A stretch of DNA of 64,000 nt, taken from positions 2,728,001-2,792,000 of the forward strand of contig JASJZC010000006.1 in NCBI GenBank assembly GCA_037178855.1. Direction: 5' to 3'. A program made the translations under genes and the position numbers. Positions 45,801 to 56,591 of this stretch are shown here, piece by piece (the stretch's first letter is position 1; the number at the start of each line of letters is the position of its first letter). The stretch comes from Oscheius sp. JU75. Its lineage: Eukaryota; Nematoda; Chromadorea; Rhabditida; Rhabditidae. The notes under the pieces are model-generated. The model saw nothing but the letters and a program-made list of their open reading frames with translations, was not told where the DNA came from and made no database searches.

Positions 45801-47385
45801 CAGTGAAACGAAAAAGTTTGATTCCTATCGCCCGCCTGAGAATTGCACGACGGGTCAAAGGTATAAACGATTTTGATATCATTGCAATTGTATATACCTC
45901 AACCCGATCATTGGTCGACTACACTTTGAAAAGTAATTATTTCCTCTTCGAAACAAAAAAGTTAGAGAAGCATGGTACCTCATGGTATATTGCACCCTCC
46001 GAGCGACTCTCATGCAATTCGTGAAACATAAACTTTTGTAAGAACCGGTTCTTTTGATCTCAAACTTCTCCCATTTGGCCATTCCCTAAAACAAATCAGA
46101 ATATATCGTAGATTACCACAAAGTTTTCCTTCACTTCATCCTCAAATGCCAAGCCCATGACTCATCTCAAAGACCCACCCGAAAGGCCAGGTGATGCAGT
46201 ACATCCTATCCAATCCCAAGCAGATAATGTTGATGATGGTATGTTGCATGCAGACAGCAGGGATTAGTTGGATCCAGTAGCAGGATCTAAGATTCTGTAG
46301 ATCAGAAGCAAAACTAATTGAACACGAACCGCTGACTAATGAAAGTAATCCCACTGAATATCAGAAACGCGTAGGGGATTTGGGCCAGCTGATGTCCGAA
46401 ATCGCCGATGGCCAGAAGAGCAATGAGAATGTTGCATGGGTTGTGGAGGTATCTGAAGACTGGAAAGATTGTAGAGCTGCTGATGTAAGATAGAAAGGTC
46501 GGTGAGCAAGTACTCACTGAGCTGGTTATTTACGATCGACAAACCGAATGCCCCCCATGCTTCGAATAGTAACAACCTCTAGCCTCCCGAGAAAAAAAGT
46601 TGTTGAAAACTTTTGTGTTTCACGACCAGTATAAAAGTATGTAGGAGAGTTTACAAATTCATTTCAAATAGATGTTTCAGCAAAGAACGAGCTTTCAGTT
46701 AGATTTCAGAAAAGTTCCGTAATGCACGGATTCTTATTGAAGACCGATTTTTGCAATCTTTGGATGGTATCCACTTGTTACTGTATTCTAAGCAAGAAAC
46801 GTACGAGTTGTTTAGTATCCCCAGGAGCCTGAAGTCTACCATAGTAGGCAAACAAACACACTTAAGTGTCTGGTGAAACAGTTGTATTGTTATGGGTTAC
46901 AGTGATATTCTGAAGGAAAGAAGATAGGAATTGTTTCACTGTGAGCAGAAACATTCCCAGTTTTGACTGACTACCTAACTAAGGTGTGATCAACAGCACA
47001 ACGTTGCTGAGATTTTATTCCACTAGAAACTCGAGGGTTCAATGGCTTGGAGTTGCATTTAATGTCCTTATAAGCTTCAGGCGAAACAACACAGAAATAC
47101 CAGAAGTCGAAAAAAGAGGGTCAGTTTGTCTAAAATAGAACTAACTTGAGGGATGTAACAAAACCCTATTGAACAAACAATGCGCCTTGAACCGGCGGCG
47201 TCTACATCATACATTCTGTTAATGGTCGCTTTTTTCTGGACTCACTTGAACCGAAAAGTTGCTGTAATTAGCCTGCAATGCCCATAGAACCCGATCAGGG
47301 CGATGACACAGAGTACCGTAGCAGAGGGGAAGAAGATTCTCTGGTAGAAGGCGGCAATTTCCCCGGCAGTCTGGTTGACTTCCAT
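42805..47385 (-). CDS. Seven-transmembrane receptor, Srsx-like, 291 residues
   Basis: Eight exons join in frame: 47385-47246, 46479-46330, 46286-46179, 44201-44073, 44034-43901, 43055-42933 and 42896-42805 are secure and give the total. A glycosylation site (NQT) lies at the N-terminus. TM1 reads FFPSATVLCVIALIGFYG. NPCNILIALLAIGDFG marks TM2. TM3 ends in GLDRMYCITWPF, the DRY-type motif. TM4 to TM7 follow, ending SINASIAANYFVYKYFR and stop. The CNILIALL and NYFVYKYFR words are typical of nematode Srsx-class chemoreceptors, so a sensory role is likely but inferred. The 2-kb intron between TM3 and TM4 contains another gene on the opposite strand. (Seven coding exons are counted here; the word eight would need an unseen 5' exon.). 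Confidence 0.87.
45132..45709 (+). CDS. Secreted protein with three CC modules, 135 residues, nested in a receptor intron
   Basis: Exons 45132-45210, 45246-45368, 45464-45592 and 45633-45709 join in frame. The signal peptide is MFRLVVLSVLIAVSLQ. Three modules share a C..G..(V/I)...G.CC pattern: CPNGATVKGKWCC, CPMADDVVDSNGNCC and CMEGAKIDDNGACC. The first two are followed by a Pro-rich link and a single Cys (TPAPEEFVC, PSPGSFIC). Exon borders fall between modules in the same phase, so the modules arose by exon duplication. Family not recognised. AATAAA lies at 45729. The gene is wholly inside the receptor gene's third intron, in opposite orientation. Confidence 0.82.
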
Positions 47386-49384
47386 CGTGCACAGAACGCG
47401 GAATTAGTAATCCCAGACATTATAAAGACCCGAAATACCAGGAGGAGGATCTTGGAAATTGAAAATTGAGTCAGAGTCGGATGATCTTGGGCAAAGGCGA
47501 GCAGATAGAGATCGCGTCAAGTAGGGAGCCTAAATTTGGATCAGGGATAGGGTATAGGTGGGAGGGATAGATTGAAACATGTTTTTTTGTTTTCAAATAT
47601 GCTACTTCAATACATTGAGGGTCAATGTTTCTTACTCCTAATAAGTAGTTTTAAAAACAAGTATGAATAAAAGATGGGCACTGAGAAGTGAAGATAAGGA
47701 AAGTTTGTGGTCTTACTTTTTGAAGACTTTTTGTTTCACTACTTTTATTAGTACTTTTGCAACTGGGATCAAGCATCACCGGGACGCGCTCTTATTGTCG
47801 AAGAAAGAATAACGTGCTTTTTGAAGTGCACTAGAATGGTATTTCTCCGAGCACGAGGTGCCCTTTATCCTTGATTTATGCAGTTAACACATGACAATTT
47901 ATGTCCTGATTGCGTTGATTTGCATTACTAATCTGATGACTCTTCAAACATTGCAAAGTACAACATGTTTTTTGAACGGGTTTGTGTTTTTTAAACCATT
48001 TGAGTAAAAAGGTCAATAGGGAGTCAAAAAAAAAGTCTGAATCCTATAATGCCGTAAAAACATGTATGGACACAGTTCGAAATTTTCCAGGCGCAGTCTA
48101 TCGCAAAAATTTACACCCTTGAAAACGGACAGCAGCCCTTGATGATAAATTTACCAGCCGAGACTCGATTTCTAAGAGATTTTCCCTCTCCGAGCTGTGA
48201 AGCTTCAAAAACCCGGATTTTTCCAACTTTGAGCATTTCTACTTTGCTTATCTTTACTAATTTGACACTTCACTTTATATTCTTCTTTACTCATTATTCG
48301 CTCTGATTTGGTGCCTTACCGCCTAAAACAATCACAACACATCACTTACATGTCGCAGTTAGCCACAGAAAAAACTACATTCTATCAAAATAGGACGACC
48401 AGAAACGCATTGCAAGTGAAAAAATTATCATATAAAGTAACCAAAATAAAACTACAATGGAGAAAGGCAATTTTTCCACTCATGATACCCCCTCTTTGGA
48501 TGCAAGCGCTCCCGAGCGCACCAACTTCGGGAGGCTTGTTCCTCGAACATTTTCTATTGAAATCATTGATATCTAAAATGTTTTCAAAAGTCCTGATTGA
48601 GCTCTTTTCGACTGCTTTGTCCATTATTATCAAATTGCTTCGACCAGGGCAATATAAGTACTCAAAGGTTGTGGTCTCAAAGACTTTATTTTTCGTAAAT
48701 ATGCTCTAGCGAGAGGGATACCATATATCTATAGGCTTAAAAAAAATCTATAGGCTCATATATCTATAAAAAGCCCTACCAGGGTTTTGGGTGCAAACTT
48801 AGGGGCTAAGCTGTGCATCAGGTAATGGTGTAGCGGCAATAAGCCTATAAATGTATGGTATCCCTCTCGCTTCGGGTTAAAAGCTTTTTAGTTCGGGTGA
48901 AAGCATGAAGAAAAAAAACAGTTTAAGACCTCCGATTCTGCACTAAGACCTGTCATCTCTTTATCATTAAACAACTGATAAGTAACACAGTTTCGACAAT
49001 AATACGACCAACAACAACGAAAATCGAAAATTGCCGAATTCAATTTTGAGACCTCCGATTCTTAAATAGGACCGAGCAATCGTCCAACTGAAACATTTTT
49101 ACTTGTAATAATTCCTTTCTACTCGACCTGAATAGTTTTCTCTTTCAACAAAACTTAGGCCTTTAAACCATTCGATTCTCCATAGAGCTGACTCTTTTTC
49201 ATCTTTCAGTATCATCAGATCGTACAAAAAGCTTATCGGAAGAGCTTAGAAACAAATTTTTCTTCCGGTATTATCAGTTTTCATCCTGCAAACCACATCT
49301 TCCAGTCTTATCAGTTTCGCTGCCCCTTTTCAAATCCCCCAGTCAGTATTCTGCTCTTATCGTGGCACACCCCTTCTCGTCAGA
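47386..49384. other. 2-kb spacer between receptor and CTLD/CUB lectin
   Basis: Both genes are transcribed outward, so the two promoters should lie here. An open frame at 48308-48709 has no recognised domain and is probably chance. A small foldback (48708-48871) is annotated separately. The words AGACCTCCGATTCT occur twice (48928 and 49049). Confidence 0.5.
48708..48871. repeat. Short foldback element, 32-bp arms
   Basis: The arms AGCGAGAGGGATACCATA..AGGCTTA (48708-48739) and its inverse (48840-48871) match at 30 of 32 positions around a 100-bp centre. No coding potential is present. It looks like a small MITE. Confidence 0.75.
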
Positions 49385-52300
49385 ATGATACTTCTTCCAG
49401 GGTTATTACTTCTGAGTATTTGTGAGTTTTTTTGCTTCAGTGATTCAATAAAACATCTTTTAAATCGTACTTTACAGTAGTTCCGAGGACCGAAACAGTG
49501 GCATGTGTAAAGGGAACCGATTACGGGAATGGTGATTGTGTGGAGGTAAGCCTTTTAAAATTTCTGAATTATAAAAGAGTGACAGCATTAGTCCAAGTTT
49601 TTACGTTAGACCTGAAGTATAACGGTGATAGAAAAGCTTTTGGTAGTAGTTAAACAGGCGCCCCGGTTCGATTTTACGCGAAATTGCGTACGACGTACGC
49701 AAAACTACGGCGCGAATTAACTTTTTTTTTCGTTTTTTGTCGTTTTACCCATTTCACGACATTTTTCTTACATTTTCTGTCTGTTTATAGTGCTGTTCGA
49801 CTTCTTTCAACGTACCGCACCTTGGAATCAACAAAAAGCTATCATTTGATGAAAATATCTATTGCCTAAAAAAAGGGAAATTTCTAATAAAACTTCGGTG
49901 CGGTACGTTGAAAGAAGTCGAACAGCACTATAAACAGACAGAAAATGTAAGAAAAAAGTCGAGAAATGAGTAAAACGACAAAAAACGAAAAAAAAAAAGT
50001 AAATTCGCGCCAAGCCGTAGTTTTGCGTACGTCGTACGCAATTTCGCGTAAAATCGAACCGGGGCGCCTGTTTAACTACTACCAAGCTTTTTCTTTAAGA
50101 GTGGGGATTACGGTAGGCGTTATCAAAATACGTGGTCCGGATAATCTTTCGATCTCAAAAATAATAAAATTTAGCGTGCAATGATCCGAATCATGAACAG
50201 CTTCCACTTTTCCACGCTCAAAACATATGTTGGGCCCAGGTACTGTATGGATCTGAATTAGCGTATCATCAAGTCTTTTCGCTTTTTCAAATGCAAAAAT
50301 CTATTGACCCCAAACAACTTTTTTATTCGTTGTAATCACTATTATGATGTATCACGTCTGCCCATTTCACGGGTAGTTTACGGATGCCACGCTCGTAGAA
50401 GACCTTGGGTTTCGAAGCGAAGAATTTTGTCAACCAGGTTTTGAGTGCCCCATTTCAGCGGCCGTTTCTGACGAACTGCAACGGCAACCTTTTCAATTAC
50501 TGGCTGTATATGGTGGCCGTAAGGGTAGTTCCAGCATCCAGCAGTTCCCAGTGCACCAATCCTTCGATATCCCAGAAAACACAGAGCATAATCTTCTTTT
50601 GATGGGTGCCAGGTTTCACATCAGGACTTGGTGTCTGCCCTGGACCTACCCATTGACGTTTCCTTCCGAAGTTTACGTACGTTACCCACTTCTCGTCCCC
50701 CGTCACCAGGCGTGACAAAAAGGTTTATCCTCACATACCTGAACAGGAGAGAATGAGTGACGGACATGCGCTGCCACTTCTGGGCGTCACTGAGGTCATG
50801 CGGCAACCATGTGCCCAGTTTCTTCGTAAATCTCAATTGCTTCAAATGATGTTCCATTGCCACGTGGCTGACAGACATTGCCTCTGCTAGTTCACGGGCA
50901 ATCTGCCGATTGTTCTCGTTCACGAGCTGCAGCAGCTTCGATTCATCGAAACTTGTTGGTCGACCTGACCTTGGCTCATCTTCGACGCTTTTGTCCCCAG
51001 ACCAAAATCGATGAAACCACAACTGGCATACCCTCGTAGACGTCGTCCCTTGGCCATAAACATTGTTGATATTAGCCGCCGTTTGGGCTCCATTCGTACC
51101 TTTGAAGAACTCATTTAACATGACATGTCGCAGATGGTAGGGTGGCCGGTCATCAATAGTCCGGATCAAAACGAACAGAGAATAGATAATAATAAGAAAT
51201 GGTTGTTTGCATGATGGTGGTAGAGGACTGAGTGAGCAACACAAGGTGCTATAACCAATAGCTCGGCAGTTATCGTAAAGAAAGCAAAGGACATGTTTAC
51301 AAACAGAAACAAACTTTGTGAATAAACTTATTTACCAACCCAAAACTTACTGAGTCTCACTCCGCGGAATGTAACCAACTCTGATTACTTGTCGAAAAGT
51401 ACTGACTTCGAGCTAGGAAGCCCTACTATCCGAATGAAATAACTATGTACACCGGCGCAAGGATGAAACCCTTTGACAAGCCGGGTTTCGAGCCCGTGAC
51501 TAAGCGATCAATTGATACTCGAGATTTCACGAGCTATTAGATTCTTTCAAAAACAATTGGCTTTCAAGGTTTCCAAGACGAGATATTGAAAAACGGTGAA
51601 TCAACCCTGTTCATTTTAAAAAAAAAAGTTCATTTTCAGGCCCAATGCACTCCCATGGATCGTCTGTCAGCGGAACGTTATTGTCGACAGAGGAAAGGCA
51701 TTCTGTACTCTAACAAAAACCAATTTGTTAGTTATCCTTCATTTGTTTCAAGTTTTTTTTTACAGGACGTGAGCATGATAAGCTACGCCATGGACACGGA
51801 GTGTGGAGAGAACAGTCAGGTCTGGCTTGGTATCACCTGTATCAATGAGAAAACGTGCCATAATGACAGAGGGCAGGTCATCGAAATACTAAAGAACTTT
51901 ACTGCCTTTGACGAACCCAGTGAGTTTTTAAAAAGTTTTTTCACCGTGGGGATCTATAGATTTGGGTCATGAACTGTGATAATGTTCTTGTATAATTTGA
52001 CAAATAGACAACTTTCAGTAACAAAGCCCTGTGTTTACATGTCTCTGAATAATTCTCTGGAAAAAGGAAGATGGTTCGTAAGCAGCTGCAGGAACCAAAT
52101 TGCCAAGAGACCCTTCATGTGCTGGTACACCAACGACACAAGTGGGTTTATTTAAAGTGAGAACACGGTAGCATGAAGAATATTGGATGGGAAATTTTGG
52201 TAATACTTCGGCAGGCATCACGCTTTATTCAAATTTTTTCGCCCGCAATTTCGTTTTTTGGCGCGGATTCAGTTTTTCATTATTTTACAAGCTTTTCCCG

Positions 52301-55300
52301 GTTTGGTTGCTCATTTCTGCTATTTTCCCGTAAAACATGTTGACCCATTGCCATGACTTTCTTTCTGCAGATTAAACGAAAACACATCACAGTTCTTCTT
52401 TCCGGTTCTTCGGACGTCACTCTTCTAGAATTATCTGTGAATAAGAAATAAAAGGCTTTCAAAATGAGCTGTAGCCACTACATTTATCTTTCTAGATATA
52501 TATAAAAGTATAGACAAAAGAATGATAAAAAGAGACAGATACGGAAGAAAATGAGCGACAAAACTGGAAAAATTGAATTCGCGCCAAAAAAACGAAATTG
52601 CGCACGAAAAAATTGAATGAAGTGTGGTGCCTGCTGAAGAATTACCGAAATATTTTCTTCACTATACGCGCAGTAAAGTAATCAAAAACCAAAACTTGAG
52701 TCTTATAGACGGCTTTGACGAAAAAGGAAATATTCCTTTGGCGGGTGTAACATCAATGAGTTTTCTTCAGGGTAACTCAAACACGTTTCACAGCTACAGT
52801 AAATCTTCGTTCTTACTGTGATCTTATTACTTTTCGGAAATTTTGTTTTGCAAAAATCGGCGAATTGCTATCGCTGAAAAAACTAGAGTAGCAGTCAAAT
52901 CAACAAGCACATTTTCAATATTCCGTCAACATACTGGGCTCTGAAACTGAGACTCCCTATATAGGTTCGTCGAAACAGTATAAGTCATTCAAAAAAGTGT
53001 CATTCAAAAAAACTAGAAATGTTTCACTCTTCATTATTATCAACTCTAGGAGAAACTTTTCGCTCGATGACCCTTTTCCGCTTCCTGTTCGACAATCATT
53101 TTCAGACGATCCCAGTTGCCAACCGGGGACATTCTTCTACAAAAACCGCTGCTACGGACTTCATGGGGTCCAAGACCCCATTGCTACCAGTGACCATTGT
53201 CACAACCTGGGAGGGGAGCTGGTCTCTATTCACAGCGAGAATGTTAGTTTTTCCCTTTGTTTCAAAAACTGTATATAAGGAAAACGAATACGTTTGGGAC
53301 TTGGCAGCTGAACTTCCCAGTATCACTGCTAATGCAAACTTCGGTATCGGGCTCTATGTGGACATGGACAAGGATTTGAAGTGGTACGATGGATCGCCGG
53401 TCGATTACACGAACTTTGAAATTCCAACTAGTCCACCAGCGGATGGAGTATACCCGCCGATCAATAGTACAATTACGATGGATTTTACCAGCAAGAAGTG
53501 GCTAGCGGACCCGACCAGAGGACGACTGGCTCAAGTCTGTAGCTGGCGTGAGTTTCGGGGAATATATGGGAGCCCCAATTTGCTATTTTTGAATTCCTGC
53601 CCCAGGAAAATGGCCTATTAGTTTTCAAGGTTCAAATTTGTTCCAGTGTATATCTGAGTTTTGAAACAAGAATATGGAACTTGTTTTTTTGGTTCGACAG
53701 AAGAAACAGTGTAAGGATAGTCTTTTGCCTCGCATACTAGATTCCGTGAAACACGAAAAGTGACCACGTGTAGGAACTGGTACTTTTTTTTACGTTTCGA
53801 ATGGATCATTGCGTCGGTTTGTTTTTTTATTTGTTTTTAAGTGGCGCAACCGAAAATGTTTCCTATGTTTATAAACAGTAACACCAGTGGCCCATTAGTT
53901 TACTACGTTGTTCCAGTATATATCCGATACTGAAACATAAATTCTGTAATAGGCATTTCCGAGGAAAAAACAAAAACATCAAAGTTTCAATGCTTCAACG
54001 CTTCCCAACATATTTCGCAGCAAGTGGATGAATGCTATGGCGATCTGCGTTTTCCAAGAAATCTATAAACTTTTTCAGCCCCGCTCTCCCAGGATCTCCA
54101 GATCGTCCAGGCCACATTTCCCAATCTCTGTCCCAGTGGGATTCTGCCCATCGAGTCGATCGTATATAATACCTGCTTGAAATATGCCAAACACTTTTCT
54201 AGATCTATTCTCCTGACTACCCAAACTATACATACAGTACGAACTGTACTCTTACCTACAATGGAGTGTTCGGAAAACCGATTCAAATCGTATTCGAGGA
54301 ACAGTACTTGGATGTCGGTGCCACTATTGAAATCTATACGGACCGGAATGACCCTCAGAAGGTTATAACGTAAGTGTTCTATATTTCTGGTCATTTCCGT
54401 TTCCGGATTTTCACTTACATTTACCGCAAAACTGGGAATAGAAGAGTACCCTTTGACTATTTTCGAATCAGGGTTTGAGACAGTAATTTTCATACAGTAA
54501 TTTTATACAGTAATTTTTTAAGCAGGCTTCATCATGCCTGGTGTAACCATATCCTTGTGTTTCACGAATACTCTCATCAAAACTATTGTCTGTTTACGTC
54601 ATTTTCAGTCTTTTTTGTACTGCTGAAACTAAAATAATGCAAAAGAGCTCATGTTTCTTAAGATAGGAAAATCAAAAAAAAAATTTTTTTTCGGACGCGA
54701 AGGCAGCCTTTTTGTGTTTCACCGTACAATAGTTTTGAGCCTTTGAGCCCATTGTTCAAACAAAAAAAATATTCGCGATCAGAAATTTGTGCTATCTTAC
54801 CATGTTTCTACATTATTTGAAACCAAAAAAGTTCATACTTCAAGCTTCAGGATCGAGTACAACACCCCCATAACCAACATATACTCCTCATTGAGCGGCT
54901 ACATGAAGATGGTTTATAAGCAGCCGCCCGGTCACCTAAGTTATTGGAGAGCTAGCACAAAGACCCAGGGTGTCAGAGGGCAATATCGTAACCTTTGTCC
55001 CTTTATAGTTTCACTGAAACTTTCAGCAATCAAACTAGGAACACCGTATATCTGTAACCCGGATACTATCCAACCTTTGTCGACGGACACATATAGTCAG
55101 GTGAATTTTTAAGGCCTGAGCTCGGTAGGACGGAAAAATTAGCATTTTGGTCATTAGAAATTTTCTATGAACTGCCTATGGTTGACACTTTCTCAGACTG
55201 GACGGTACTTTTTTTTGTTTTTGCTTGCTCTTACTGTTATCTAACTGGCGCAGTCACAATTCTGTCATCTTATGACTCCAGATTTTTAGTTTTCTGCACC

Positions 55301-56060
55301 GACAGTTCCGAAAAGTTGGTTTGAGTAAATTTGCTCTGACCAACTCGCAGTTAAGCAGATGGATCGCGTTTTTTATTCGAAACAAGTTTGAGAATTGGAG
55401 GGTATAGCCGAGCTTCTAGATTTTCGAGATTCCTCACTGTTTCAATGATACTATAAGAACAGAGCTGCTGCTTTGTATATGCTTTTTGTAGGTTTTTGTG
55501 AGCTAAAAAGTTATTTGCAACTGCCATTTGGTCTGTTCCTGAACTATTGACTAAGAAATTTTTTTTACAAACATTTGCAGCATTTGAAACCAAAAGTCTG
55601 ACAATATTCGAAAACAGTTGCAAAGATGTAACGGGGGGAGGGTATTGTTCCACAAAGCACGGTATACATCCATTTACTGAAATAAATTTTCAACTTTCCT
55701 TTATCTCCCCTATCATCTTTTTCCAGTTCCAAACTCCGAACTACGCCGCCAACGGTGGAATGTCCCGGTCATGTACCATTGTTATTATGCCACAATCTGC
55801 TAACAACACGTAATTTTACGCTCCTTTTCAGAATAAACTACCAATTCAGGGTAGCCGTATCCTTCTACGACTTCTACCTAGGTCCTAAGGACATGGTGGA
55901 AGTCACATCGGGCGAAGACGTCACAACGCCCAGACCACCATTATACGGAACCCAGACCGGAATCATGATCGAGGGAGGCGTCGGTCAGAGTCTCACCATC
56001 AAAATTCATAAGGTCACACAGGGATTTCGTGGTATCTGGGCCGATTTTACGAGCAATTGA
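49385..56060 (+). CDS. Secreted CTLD-CTLD-CUB-CUB protein, 542 residues
   Basis: Thirteen exons join in frame: 49385-49421, 49478-49545, 51640-51726, 51766-51919, 52019-52141, 53106-53242, 53280-53547, 54079-54161, 54203-54369, 54851-54969, 55027-55100, 55727-55809 and 55832-56060. A short signal peptide (MILLPGLLLLSI) leads into CTLD1 (CVKGTDYGNGDCVE, VWLGITC, CRNQIAKRPFMC). CTLD2 follows (CQPGTFFYKNRCYG, CHNLGGELVSIHSEN, FGIGLYVDMDKDLKWYDGSP). CUB1 reads IYSPDYPNYTYSTNCTLTY and KMVYKQPPG. CUB2 reads FQTPNYAANGGMSRSCTI and KVTQGFRGIWADF. The architecture is that of nematode clec proteins with CUB domains. The long second, fifth and other introns have absorbed three mobile elements. Confidence 0.9.
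49631..50093. mobile_element. Foldback element with arms of about 195 bp
   Basis: Two almost perfect inverted arms (about 49631-49824 and 49893-50093) flank a loop of about 70 bp. Each arm holds a palindrome TTGCGTACGACGTACGCAA or its near copy next to GCGAAATT, then an A/T-rich stretch. No transposase is encoded. Ends read GAAAAGCTT; no clear target duplication was seen. It lies in the second intron of the CTLD/CUB gene. Confidence 0.88.
50325..51344 (-). mobile_element. Mariner with internal deletion, copy M2
   Basis: It is highly similar to copy M1 along its whole length, with the same internal deletion that removes the second and third catalytic Asp. The N-terminal part reads GTNGAQTAANINNVYGQGTT and LVTGDEKWVTYVNFGRKRQW. 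The C-terminal part has FFASKPKVFYERGIRKLP-type text. The right end reads TTTTGGGTTGGTAAATAAG. It lies in the second intron of the CTLD/CUB gene, antisense to it. Confidence 0.87.
52191..52657. mobile_element. MITE with inverted ends of about 100 bp
   Basis: The left end (52191-52290) and the right end (52560-52657) are imperfect inverted copies sharing CTTC(G/A)GCAGGCA(T/C)CAC and GCAATTTCGTTTTTTGGCGCG. No coding capacity was seen. Some words (CAATTTCG, GGCGCGAATT) also occur in the arms of the foldback at 49631-50093, so the two may belong to related families. It lies in an intron of the CTLD/CUB gene. Confidence 0.75.
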
Positions 56061-56591
56061 ATAGGTTCAGTCTTCAAGACGGTACTTATTCTGAGCTCTA
56101 GAATCCACAAAAACATTTTGATTCAAAGAGATAAATCATTTGTTCCCCCACTATGCTTATCCGTCAGCTCCCAAAACTTGTACGAAAAAAATTTTCCCCG
56201 TTTTATCGGTTACTTCTTCAGCATCAAAGAGATTCTTCAATGTTTTCTTTTCCATTCATCAGTGAGTCTATCTCTCATTGTGAGAACAGTTTTGCTTTTA
56301 AAGAACTAATTTTCGTAAAGGGTAAAGGCATTTTACCCCCATCTGGCCATACAAAACAGTGCATTCTGGATAAATAAGCCCGGACTTTATCCATTTTTCT
56401 CCTGGTATCATCTAGAGATTCTTCTCCCGGGTGGTTAAGATTTTTCTCACACCCCTATACTATGTTTTTTTTTCTTCTGCACAAAAGTGGATTAGGAGAG
56501 ATTAACAGAGATACAGAGAGACAGAGAGAGAAGAAAAGTAGGAAAGACAAAAAATGACGATTTATACAATAATGATTTATTCATTCGAAGC
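56061..56591. other. Spacer between two convergent 3' ends
   Basis: No gene was seen. A GAGACAGAGAG-type tract lies at 56508-56535, and ATTTAT/AATGATTTATTC text before gene B's stop (56560-56585) may hold its poly(A) signal on the minus strand. Confidence 0.5.

Noticed and set aside
48308-48709. 133-codon open frame
   Set aside because: No domain, no signal peptide, no splice pattern, and AT-rich low-complexity composition; most likely chance.
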